Shown here in pieces: positions 47,408 to 57,800 of a stretch of 64,000 nt of DNA. This DNA comes from Psilocybe azurescens. Lineage: Eukaryota; Basidiomycota; Agaricomycetes; Agaricales; Agrocybaceae. The notes under the pieces were generated by a model that saw only the letters and a list, made by a program, of their open reading frames with translations, did not search any database and was not told where the DNA came from. Location: positions 1 to 64,000 of the forward strand of contig JAJIRX010000876.1 in the NCBI GenBank assembly GCA_023853785.1, given 5' to 3'. The stretch's first letter is position 1, and each line of letters begins with the position of its first letter. Both the position numbers and the translations under genes were made by a program.

Positions 47408-47910
47408 ATGTACTTCACTGCCAAGTTCACCAGCATCCTTTTAGCTATCACTGCTTCTGCACTGTCTGCACAGTCGGCCGTGATTGAGGCTCGCGTGAGT
47501 TTCTAAGCGCACTCGATCACCACTGCCTATTACTATTATTAATAAATGTCTCTGTACCCGACAGACTGATCTTGCCGAGCTATCTGTGGTCTTCTTCGAC
47601 GACGTCAATTTGACCGGGGCAGCATATTCTCCCGATAGCCTCGTCCAAGCCGTTTGCAGCACGCTCCCCGGGAATTGGCTTGACAGGGCGGAGAGTGTCC
47701 TCATAGGCACCGGATTTACTTGCACATTCTTTGGGTACGTATCACAATTTTTGGAGTCATTTGGAATTTGTTGTCTAATGTGTCGTCTGTTTGGCTAGAT
47801 TCCAAGGTTGTGAGGGACCGGGAACTACTCTGTCCGGAACCGTCAAGTCGCTCCCCAACCCTTCCCTTTACGATAATGTCGAGTCTTTCTCCTGCAATAA
47901 GGCATTGTAG
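47408..47910 (+). CDS. Small secreted beta/gamma-crystallin-like protein, copy D
   Basis: Exons 47408-47494, 47565-47734, 47799-47910; introns 70 and 64 bp; intact, 122 residues. Its protein is identical to copy E throughout. Intron 1 is slightly longer because of an ATTATTATT expansion that copy A shares (ATAATAGTAATAG on the minus strand), linking D and A in history. Confidence 0.9.
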
Positions 47911-49446
47911 TTAATGGTGCCTTATACGATTCTGTTGGACTCCTCTACATCCATGCTTGCAAAGCATGGACTTAGCAGTAAAATATGTAGTAATTCAAGA
48001 GAAACCGAAGGAAACTGAAATGATAAATATTATACATTTTACCATGGCACAATTCAAGGAAGCAAAGATGCTCTTCAATCTCAGCTGCAACTTCAGTATT
48101 TGAAAATTTGACATCAGTAAAACCAGGAGATCGTATGTGTTCTAAAGTCCTAGTAAGTAAATGAATATATTGCGCCGAAGCGTGAGCAGTACGAGTATTG
48201 GGAAGCGTCGTGGGAACAATTCTGGCCGAAGCAACGACCTTGATGTACTTAAGTATATGATTGCGCATAAAGATTATCAGGCTAGCTCAATTGCGCACTG
48301 CACGGCATCGCAATGCATGATCCCAGTGGAAAATTAGTATGTGTGTATTAGTATGCCATTATGGATCAATCTATTTGACAAGCCTCCTTCAAGTTTCACA
48401 ATGAACGCTTCATTAAATTCGTTTTGGATTTGTCTGACTGATGACCATCAGTATTTCAGAATCAAACGTTCATGGATGCAAGCCTGGCGCCCCCAGTCTT
48501 ACCCACAGTCCCTTTCCATATCATCTTATCTTCTACATTTACGTACACGTGACTGCGATCCCGGTGAACCCAGGCCTAACCCTTTTCCTTCGACACCGAC
48601 TTCTCTTTCCTTATCCACCGTACACACCTGTAACCCAGTCAGTCGTTCTATCGATATATCATGGTCCTGTCATTCTCCACGTGACTCTCAGTGAGCCCTG
48701 TGACGCCGGGCTTTCAATGGATGCTAATAGATAAGTTACCATGCACTGGCATCTCTCGCGGCTTTCAAGGAATGTAATGAATAGTAACCCGTTTCAAGAT
48801 TCGAGTGCCATGGATTTAGCAGTATACTCGTGGGCCAGAGCTAAGAAGGATCTCTCGGAAGAAGATTTCGGGAGAAACGCCTGTCAATAACTACATATAG
48901 AACATTTACTAAATTTGTCGCGGTCAAAGTCTTCTATCAATATATTGTCGTTCCTGAATAACACTTGGAGCATGGTTTCCGGTCCTTTTATTGACCAAAT
49001 TTTTCAAACGTATAAAGGTTGTAATTAGTTTAGAAATGAAATAAGAGTGGAAATTTCAACATCCAGAGAGAATATGGGCTTACAGTCGATTAGATGTTGT
49101 ACTTGGCTAATATTAGTACCTTTCACTGTCACTTTGACTAATAATTCAAGGAATATATTGACAAGACATGTTGCTTCAATTTCTCCGTGACATTAGAGTC
49201 CACATTAATCGGAGCTTTCATGATCACTTTCAGATCATACGAAACTACAGTGATATTGGTAGATACAGAGGTACCCAAAGCTGAGCGAGTGACTCTTGCA
49301 CGTCAGCCATGCATACAATTTATTGATCCAGTGAATCGCCGTCGAACTGTCTTCTAACATTCTTTTCAATCTGGTACGCGAGCTGGGTCGAAACAGTGCT
49401 CCACAGAGCTAGTGGCCAATCTTCAGTCTCCTGCAGTGCGAAATGG

Positions 49447-49453
49447 TATAAAG
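49447..49453 (+). promoter_or_regulatory. TATA box of copy E
   Basis: TATAAAG, 96 bp before the ATG. Confidence 0.65.
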
Positions 49454-49542
49454 AGCGCCCGTTTTCTCTTCAGGTCTTCAGCAGTTCAATCACTAGCTAA
49501 ATCAACAAGCTTCCAAACACGCTTCATTCTCAACTATCAATC

Positions 49543-50039
49543 ATGTACTTCACTGCCAAGTTCACCAGCATCCTTTTAGCCATCACGGCTTCTGCACTGT
49601 CTGCACAGTCGGCTGTGATTGAGGCGCGCGTGAGTTTCTGAGTGCACTCGACTACCGCTGCCCACCAATTAATAAATGTTTCTGTACCCGACAGACTGAT
49701 CTTGCCGAGCTATCTGTGGTCTTCTTCGACGACGTCAACTTGACCGGGGCGGCATACTCTCCCGATAGCCTCGTCCAAGCCGTTTGCAGCACGCTCCCCG
49801 GGAATTGGCTTGACAGGGCGGAGAGTGTCCTCATAGGCACCGGATTTACTTGCACATTCTTTGGGTACGTATCATAATTTTTGGAGTCATTTCGAATTTT
49901 TTGTCTAATCTATCGTCTGTTGCCTAGATTCCAAGGTTGTGAGGGACCGGGAACTACGCTGTCTGGAACCGTCAAGTCGCTCCCCAACCCTTCGCTTTAC
50001 GATAATGTCGAGTCTTTCTCCTGCAATAAGGCATTGTAA
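49543..50039 (+). CDS. Small secreted beta/gamma-crystallin-like protein, copy E
   Basis: Exons 49543-49629, 49695-49864, 49928-50039; introns 65 and 63 bp; intact, 122 residues. The predicted protein is identical to copy D, including the four Cys and the NLTG sequon, although introns and third codon positions differ. A single ancestral protein is thus being kept constant across copies. Confidence 0.9.
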
Positions 50040-51830
50040 TTAACGGTGCCTTGTACAATTCTATTGGACACCTCTACATTCATTGTTTGCAAAGCATGGA
50101 TTTAGGAGTAGAATATGTAGTAATTCAAGAGAACCCGTAGTGAATTAAATGAAACTGAAATGATACATATGGTACATTTTACTATGGCACAATTCATGGA
50201 GGAAGCAAAGATGTTCTTCAATCTCAACTGTAACTTCTTTAGACATTTTGGTATCGGCGGTAGAGGGAGCAAGCTCCCCAATGATTGCGCATCAAAATTA
50301 TCAGGCTAGCTCAATGCGCACTGCGCAGCATCGCGATGCACGATCCCAGTGGGAGATTATTGTTTGTGTATTAGTATGCTATTATGGATTAATATATTTG
50401 ACAACCCTCCTTCAAGTTTCTCAATGAACGCTTCATTAAATTCGTTTTGGATTTTCTGCCGTCCTGGCCAAGTTCTCCGGGCATACAACTTTAATAAAAG
50501 TCGGGAGCTGAAACGCTGTTATTTTCAAGTTTTAACTAACAGGAAACCTCAACAACTTTCAACGAAAAGGGGCTGTCAAATGCCTGTTGTACGAGTACAC
50601 CACTGGATTATTGACATTAGGTGCTTACTTGATCTTCACCGTTTGTCATTTGATCGTGTAGGAGGTTACATTGGGGTCGCGTTCTGTTATTCTTATACCG
50701 GATCGTACACTCCAGTATGTATGTAGGAAAAAATGTCTGACTGATGACCATGCGTATCCTTGATGTTCGCTTCGTTCAGAATCAAACGTTTATGGATGTA
50801 AGCCTGGCGCCCCAGTCTTACCCAAAGCCCTTGCCATATTATCTTATCTTCTACATTTACGTCCTTACATGTGACTGCGATCCTCAATCTTTTTCCTTCG
50901 ACAACGACTTCTCTTTCCTTATGCACCGTACACACCTGTAACCCAGTCGGTCCTTCTATCGATATATCGTGGTCCTGTCATTCTACGCGTGGCTCTCAGT
51001 GAGCCCTGTGACGCCGGGCTTTCAATGGATGCTAATAGATAAGTTACCATGTACTGCCATCTCTCGCGGCTTTCAAGGAATGTAATAAATAGCAACTCGT
51101 TTCAAGATTCGAGTGGTATGGATTAAGATATATATCTCGTGTGTGCCAGAGCTAAGAAGGATCTCTCGGGAGAAGATTTCGGGAGAAACACCTGTCAATG
51201 ACTACATATAGAACATTTACTGAATTTGTCGCAGACAAAGTCTTCTATCAATATATTTTCGCTCCTGAATAACACTTGGAGCATGGTTTCTAGTGCTTTT
51301 ATTGAGCAAATTTTTCGAACGTATGAAGGTCGTAATTAGTCTGAAAATGAAATAAGAGTGGAAATTTCAACATCCAGAGAGAATATGGGCTTACAGTCGA
51401 TTAGATGTTGTACTTGGCTAATATTAGCACCTTTCACTGTCACTTTGACTAATAATTCAAGGAACATCGACAAGACATGTTGCTTCAATTTCTCCGTGAC
51501 GTTAGAGTCCACATTAATCGGAGCTTTCACTTTCAGATCATACGAAACTACAGTAATATTGGTAGACACAGAGGCACCCAAAGCTGAGCGAGTGACTCGT
51601 GCACGTCAACCATCCCATACAATTTTTGATCCAGTGAATCGCCGTCGAACTGTCTTCTAACATTCTTTTCACTCTGGTAGTACGGGAGCTGAGTCCAGAC
51701 AGTGCTTCACAAAGCTAGTGACTGATCTTCCTTCAGTGCAAAACGGTGCAAAGAGGGCCGGTTTTCTGTGCAGGTCTTCGGCAGTTCAATCACTAGCTAA
51801 ATCGACAAGCTTCATTCTCAACTATCAAAC

Positions 51831-52323
51831 ATGTACTTCACCGCCAAGTTCACCGGCATCCTTTTCGCCATCACTGCTTCTGCACTGTCTGCACAGTCGG
51901 CCGTGATTGGGGCTCGCGTGAGTTTCTGAGCGCACCCGACTACACTACCTACTAATTAATAAATGTCTCTCTACTCGACAGACTGATAGACGCGCTACAT
52001 ATTATCTTCTTTGAGGGCGTCGACTTTACCGGGGCGTTCCTCTCTTTCGATGGCCTCGCCCAAGCCGTCTGCACCACCCTCCCTGGGAGTTGGCTTGACA
52101 GGGCGCAGAGTGTCGCCATAGTCCCCGGATTCACTTGCACATTCTTTGTGTGCGTATCGTAAATTTTGGAGCCATTTCTAGTTTCTTCGTCTAATCGCTC
52201 GTCTGTTTGCCTAGATTCCAAGGCTGTGTGGGACCGGGAACTACGCTGTCTGGAGTCTTCAATGCGCTCCTCAATTCCCTTTTGGATAATATCCAGTCGT
52301 TCTCCTGCAATGAGGTAGTGTAA
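51831..52323 (+). pseudogene. Secreted-protein copy F, decayed
   Basis: Exon 1 (51831-51917) keeps the signal peptide with changes (FTGILFA, IGAR). Exon 2 from 51982 lacks two bases directly after the intron, so the frame runs into a stop. In the restored register the domain is still readable but diverged (IIFFEGVDFTGAF, then CTTLPGSWLDRAQSV). Exon 3 (52215-52323) is three bases shorter. The promoter position that reads TATAAAG in other copies reads TGCAAAG here (51748-51754). Loss of TATA box plus frame break suggests a dying copy; a shifted acceptor could in principle rescue it, but none in phase is evident. Confidence 0.7.
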
Positions 52324-52639
52324 TTAACGGTCCCTTGTACGATTCTGCTGGACTCCTCTACATCCATTACTTGCGAACCAGGGATTTAGGAGTAAAATAT
52401 GTAGTATGTAATTCAAGAGCAACCGAAGGAAACTGACATGATAAATATGATACATTTTACTTTACCATGGCACGATTCAGGGAGGAGGCAAAGATGCTGT
52501 TCAATCCCAGCTGCTACTTCTTCGGTATTTGAAAAATTCGACATCAGTAGAACTAGGAGATCGCATGTGTTCTGAAATCGTAGTAAATGCATATCTTGCG
52601 CCGAAGCGTGAGAAGCATGGGAGGGAGGGAGGGAGGGAT

Positions 52640-53154
52640 GGCGATTTTACGGTCCCAAGATAGGAACTTGCTGGTCCGTCGAGGGGATTGATAGACCCGT
52701 CAAACTATAAGGGGGAGTCACGGTAGCCCAACTCGGGTCCAACTTACATACCTTCCAACTTTGCTTCCAACTTGAACGAAGTTGGAAGCAAAGTTGGAGC
52801 GCAAATTGGATGATCAAGTTTTGCAACCCCGACCCCAACTTGACTTCCACTCAACTTCCAACGTCGCATTTTCGAGTCCTTCCACTGGGATTTTTAATAT
52901 ATATATAAAACGAGAATAAAATAGTATGGACTGGTATGCATTTGACTTTGAGAATAAATTTAAATAAATGGGATGCACAGGGACAGAGGACACCCAAACG
53001 GTCAAAAAGTTGGAGAGCCAAGCTGGGACCGAAGTTGGGTTGCGAATCGTGCTCCGGGCCACGATTTGCGTCCCAACTGCACTCCCAACTTGATCAGAGT
53101 CGAAGATCAAGTCGGACGGCAGGTTGGGACCAAATTTTCTTACAGTGAATCGCC
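52640..53154. mobile_element. Possible inverted-repeat element (MITE-like)
   Basis: The left end GGCGATTTTACGGTCCCAA and the reverse complement of the right end (GGCGATTCACTGTAAGAAAA followed by TTTGGTCCCAA) share GGCGATT and GGTCCCAA, so the ends are imperfect inverted repeats. It sits where unit 4 departs from unit 2. The interior is full of CAACTT/AAGTTG motifs and a perfect hairpin. No target duplication is clear and no protein is encoded. Confidence 0.4.
52754..52798. repeat. Perfect 20-bp hairpin
   Basis: Arms TCCAACTTTGCTTCCAACTT (52754-52773) and its exact complement (52779-52798) flank a 5-base loop GAACG. It lies inside the MITE-like element. Confidence 0.85.
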
Positions 53155-53260
53155 CTTATATAGAGCCTCGACCGGACCCCCGGCCTTCTTACAGGTTTGA
53201 CGCTTTGAACACCCTTGGGCGGCTCATAGATCTCGCTGGGTCAAGGAGAAGGTTGGGAAA

Positions 53261-54828
53261 AATCGTGGGAACCTTTCTGGCCGAAGCAAGGATCATAAGT
53301 ATCCTATTGCGATGTACTTGAGTATATGATCGCGCATAACAATTGGCAGGGTAGGCTTAGTTGCGCTGCGTGATCCGAGTGGAAGATTAGTATATACGTA
53401 CTGGTATGTAATTATGGATTTTAGTCTATTTGACAAACCTCCTTCAAGTTTGCCAATAACGCCTTAGCTCATTAAATTCGTTTTGGATTTTCTGCCGTTC
53501 TGGCCAAGTTCTTCGGGCACACAACTTGAACGTCGGGAGTTGAAACGCTGTTATTTCCATGTTTCGACCATTACCGTTCGTCTCTGGCCAAGTTCTGACC
53601 CATTTATTTAAATTGCGGTCTAGGACATTGGTAAGCCATGTATCGTTTCTAAACCAGGAAAATCCCAACAACTTTCAACGAAAAGGGCCGTCACTGTCAA
53701 ATGCCTGTTGTAATATGAGTACACACCTGGATTATCGACTGTCGGTCATTGAAGCTCATCGCATACGATCCGGGCTGCAACACATGCAAGTACACGGACA
53801 CGGGAAAGCGGGGTTTCTAAACAAATGGATTATCCATGCCACATTGTTTAGGTCCTGGTCCTACTAGGCCTGCGCAGCATCGGCATGCACGATTAAGCGG
53901 AAGGAACGGATTAGAACTTCGGTCAGTCATACACATGTATGCGTTGAATTGGAAAGAACTAAACTGAACTAGCTACATGTGTACGCGTAGGCTCTTTTTG
54001 TTGCGGCAATGTGAGGAAATGGAGGTTTTAAATCTTATTGAAGAGATGGCTCGTTACTCACTTAGGTCGGTGTAATGATCGGCGACCATTTGGTGACACT
54101 GCCTTTGAGCAGGATGAGCAGAAACATATGTCATGCCGTGGGTTGATGATGGTGATGAATAGTTATGCGTAGGTATTATTGATGCACATTGCCTATGTGT
54201 GAAGCCTACAGGAAGCCTCAAGGCTGTGATCGCTGCATGTCGTCGAAACAACCTATGTCTGTTCGACGTGGTTCGACAGGCGCAGGAGTAAAGTGCTATC
54301 GGTAAAATTACTGCGTAGACTGTAATACATTTAGCCTGCGGTTCCAAGTAGAGTACGTAGTCCAGTAGGAATCGAGATAGCTCATCGGCACATAGGCAGA
54401 CAAGCAGGCGGGTATATAGACATGAGAATGGAGGGATGAACGGAAGAGACGATATTTCCCACGGCATGCATGTGGGAAGAGCTGAACGCTGACACCAACC
54501 AACCAACCCAACCCAACCACCATCAACGATCATAAAACTCTCTCGCCAAAACGTCCGTGCCTTCTTTTTCTTTCCTTTCTTTGCGCTCGAGTGCTATTGT
54601 CTTGGGCTGCGCTGATTGTGTTTTGCTTACCCAACAGATTCAGCCCCGCTGCTGGGTGATGACGAGCTGCGAGCGTTGGACCATCGACTAATCGCTTCTT
54701 TCTTTGTATCTACGCACATCGCCCGTTGCAACTACCACCCAGCACAACACCACCCAACAACAGCAACCGCAGGAACAACAGCTAACAGCAACCACCGCAC
54801 GCGTCCGCCAGCAGCAGCATCGCACTCG
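53261..54828. other. Array remnant and kinase upstream region
   Basis: 53.26-53.75 kb contains diverged array-flank fragments (GCGCATAACAATTGGCAGG, AAATTGCGGTCTAGGACATT). From about 54.48 kb the plus strand becomes CCAACC- and CT-rich (AACCAACCAACCCAACCC), then CTTCTTTTTCTTTCCTTTCT, typical of a fungal core promoter and leader for the kinase. A 159-residue minus-strand frame here (54054-54533) has unconvincing composition. Confidence 0.45.
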
Positions 54829-57800
54829 ATGGCCAGCCCAGCACCCCCGTCATCCGCATCCCGCCGCCAACGCGCCTCCCACACCGTCGTCTCCCCAACA
54901 GCCCACCACAACAACTATCACCATCAACAGCAATACCCCAACACCCAGCAGCACTCGTCCCTCCTCCCCGTGCCACACCATGGCGGTGCCCACGAGTCCA
55001 CCAGCAACAACAACAACAACAACAACAACCCCAGCAACCAGCCCGGCAACGGCGCTGCCGCCCAAGGCCAAAGCCCGCAGTACCCCGACGTGTACGCGCA
55101 CCCCGCCGCGGTCGCCTACGCCGCGGCGCACCCGCGGCGCACGATCCCCAAGTTCGGGCCGTACCTGCTCTGCAGACGCTCGGCGAGGGCGAGTTCGGGA
55201 AGGTCAAGCTCGGCCTGCACAGCCAGTGGGGCGAGGAGGTCGCGGTCAAGCTCATCCGGCGGGGCAATGTGGACAGCACGGTCAGGATGAGCAAGGTCGA
55301 GCGGGAGATAGAGGTCTTGAAGGTATGTGTGTTTTTTTGTTCGTTTTGCTTGCTTTTCTTTCTTTTATTGGATGGGGCGTGCTCGACGGCCGCTAGGTCT
55401 CTCAATGTCGGCCGTCGTCCTTTCATGCCGGTTGGTGCTAGGGCATATCAGCATTTTTGAGGTCACATCGCAATTGCACTGCTATCGCACTTGGGTGCTT
55501 TGTGTTCTATTTTCTTCTTTTCTTTTTTCTGATATGCATGTTAAAATGGGACATGCTATGGACCCCCTGATCATCCGCGAGACGGGGTACAGGACGCGGT
55601 TGCTCCTCCCACACCGCCCACTGCCCCCGACAACTCGGATACATGCAACTTTTCCATGATGCCTCCTATTTATGGGCATCGGCGTGCTGTAATTTTGGCG
55701 CCAGTGGCCGTGGTGGCCGTTCTTCCCTTGTTTTTTGTTTTCCTTTTCCTTTTTTTCTTATTGAGGTATTTTTTGCGGGACGCGGTATGAACCCCAGAGA
55801 ATCTCGTTCACGAGAAAGTGGTGGTGGTTTGTTCTTTCCCTTCCTTTGCTTCCCTTTTTGGGATGTGGTACGAACCCGCGGAGAGGCTCGATTACGTTTA
55901 CGAGACATTCAAGGCGCGGACTGTCTGCGGAGGTAGGAGTAGCCGCCCGCCGGGCTGCGGTGGCGCGTTTGCTTCTTCTGTCGTTCGCTGCCTCCCGATA
56001 ACCGGGATTGGATAAATGCGACACTTTGATATTTTTTTATTGTGTCGCGCAGTAGTTCATTGTTTCTGCTTGCAGCATTGACACTTTGCTTTGGTATTAT
56101 TTTACACTGGAGAGCACTTGTATGGGTGTGTCCGCTGGACAGTTCGCACCTCCTCCCAGTAACCGAGGAGCCCTCCGAACTCCTATATTGTTTCTTTCTT
56201 TCCATTTTTTGTCTTTGTTTTTTTATTTTATTTTATCTTTCGCTATGAATTTCCACTATGTTTTCTTTCTTTTCCCAAGAACCCTTAACAACTTTCTCTA
56301 TGCTAACCCCCTAAACCACACAGACCCTCAAACACCCCAACATCGTGCGCCTCTACGACGTGATCGAGACCGACAAATACATCGGCATCATCCTCGAATA
56401 CGCGTCGGGCGGCGAGCTCTTCGACCACATCCTCGCGCACCGGTACCTGCGCGAGAAGGACGCCGCGCGCCTCTTCTCGCAGCTCATCTCGGGCGTGTGG
56501 TACATCCACCAGAAGAAGATCGTGCACCGCGACCTCAAGCTCGAGAACCTGCTGCTCGACCGCAACCGCAACGTCATCATCACGGACTTCGGCTTCGCGA
56601 ACCGCTTCGAGCACAAGAGCGACGACCTCATGCAGACGAGCTGCGGCAGCCCGTGCTACGCCGCGCCCGAGCTCGTCATCAGCGAGGGGCTCTACGTCGG
56701 CAGCGCGGTCGACATCTGGAGCTGCGGCGTCATCCTCTACGCGATGCTCGCCGGGTATCTCCCGTTCGACGACGACCCGGCGAACCCGGACGGCGACAAT
56801 ATCAATTTGCTGTACAAGTACATCGTGTCGACGCCGCTGAGCTTCCCGGAGTACATCAGCAAGGAGGCGCGGGACCTGCTCAGCGTGATGCTCGTGCCGG
56901 ACCCGACGCGGCGCACGACGCTCGAGGGCGTCATGCGGCATCCGTGGCTGAGTGCGTACTGGGTCGATGGCAGCGCGGGCGGGAGTGCGAGTGGGGGCGG
57001 AGGCCGCAGGGAGGGCGGCGGAAGTGCGAATGCGGGTGTGCCGGTGGCGTTTGGGCGCACGGTGGAGGAGCTCGAGCGGGCCGCGATGGAGGGCCACCAG
57101 GCGAAGCGCGTCGCGTACCAGAAGCAGATGCGCGCCGCGGCCGCGGCGGCGTCCGGCGCCTCGGGTACCGCTGCGTCACCCAATGCCAATGCTGGTGCAC
57201 TGATGGCGGCGGCGGGCGGGAATGCGGCGTCTGTCGCGCCGTCGCCTGGGAGGACACAGAGCCATCGCCCCGCTGAGCATCGTGATAGGGGAGCGAGCAC
57301 GAGAACGCGAGAGGGAGAGTGAAGCGCAGTACGCCCAACAGCAACAGCAGCAACAACAACCACAGCAGCAGCCACAATCATCTAGGCAGCAACAGCAGCA
57401 GCAGCAGCAAGGCGGAAACACACCGCGCAGCCGCTCTGTGCAGCCCGAGTATCTCTACGACTCGTCGCTCGAGCAATCTATGGCCATGTCGCCTCCGCCT
57501 GCACACGCTTCGGCGTCCGCCTCGATGCCGATCGTAAATCCCCTGCACAGCAGCAGGCGCCTGCAACGCCCACTGCCCCTGCGACTGGCGGTGGCTCTGG
57601 GAAGGGCAAGGGCGGCAAGGTGTACGGCAGCCCTGCGGCGCTGGGCCTGAGCGAGGACGATCCGTTCGCGTTTGCCTCGGGTCCTCCTGCTGTTACTTAT
57701 GGCGGCGGCGGCTTGCCTCCTATTTCGGGGTTGCCGCCTGTGTCGACTGGGTTGGCGCCGCCTGGTATACCGGCCACAGCTAATGCGAATGCTGGCGCGG

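Larger units (their letters stand above)
46599..48729 (+). repeat. Tandem unit 2 (copy D)
   Basis: A 2131-bp unit with the same order of blocks as unit 1: GGGAGAAACGCCTGTCAATA block, promoter, gene, downstream block. It carries an uninterrupted version of the transposon target site at about 48540. Confidence 0.8.
48730..51037 (+). repeat. Tandem unit 3 (copy E)
   Basis: A 2308-bp unit. Its downstream block (50.05-50.86 kb) is nearly collinear with that of unit 1 (44.77-45.58 kb), so units 1 and 3 are closer relatives than either is to unit 2. Confidence 0.8.
51038..53260 (+). repeat. Tandem unit 4 (copy F), with a second insertion
   Basis: It carries the same upstream and gene blocks, more diverged. 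Compared with unit 2, its downstream flank is interrupted from about 52.62 to 53.25 kb by unrelated inverted-repeat-rich DNA; the shared sequence resumes at ATCGTGGGAACC before CTGGCCGAAGC. Confidence 0.7.

Noticed and set aside
43450..53260. CRISPR-like or satellite array
   Set aside because: The 2.1-2.3 kb units contain spliced genes with promoters; the organism is eukaryotic and there are no short regularly spaced repeats.
54054..54533. 159-residue minus-strand frame upstream of the kinase
   Set aside because: Composition is Cys/His/Leu-rich without pattern, it overlaps the likely kinase promoter, and there is no motif or splice evidence.
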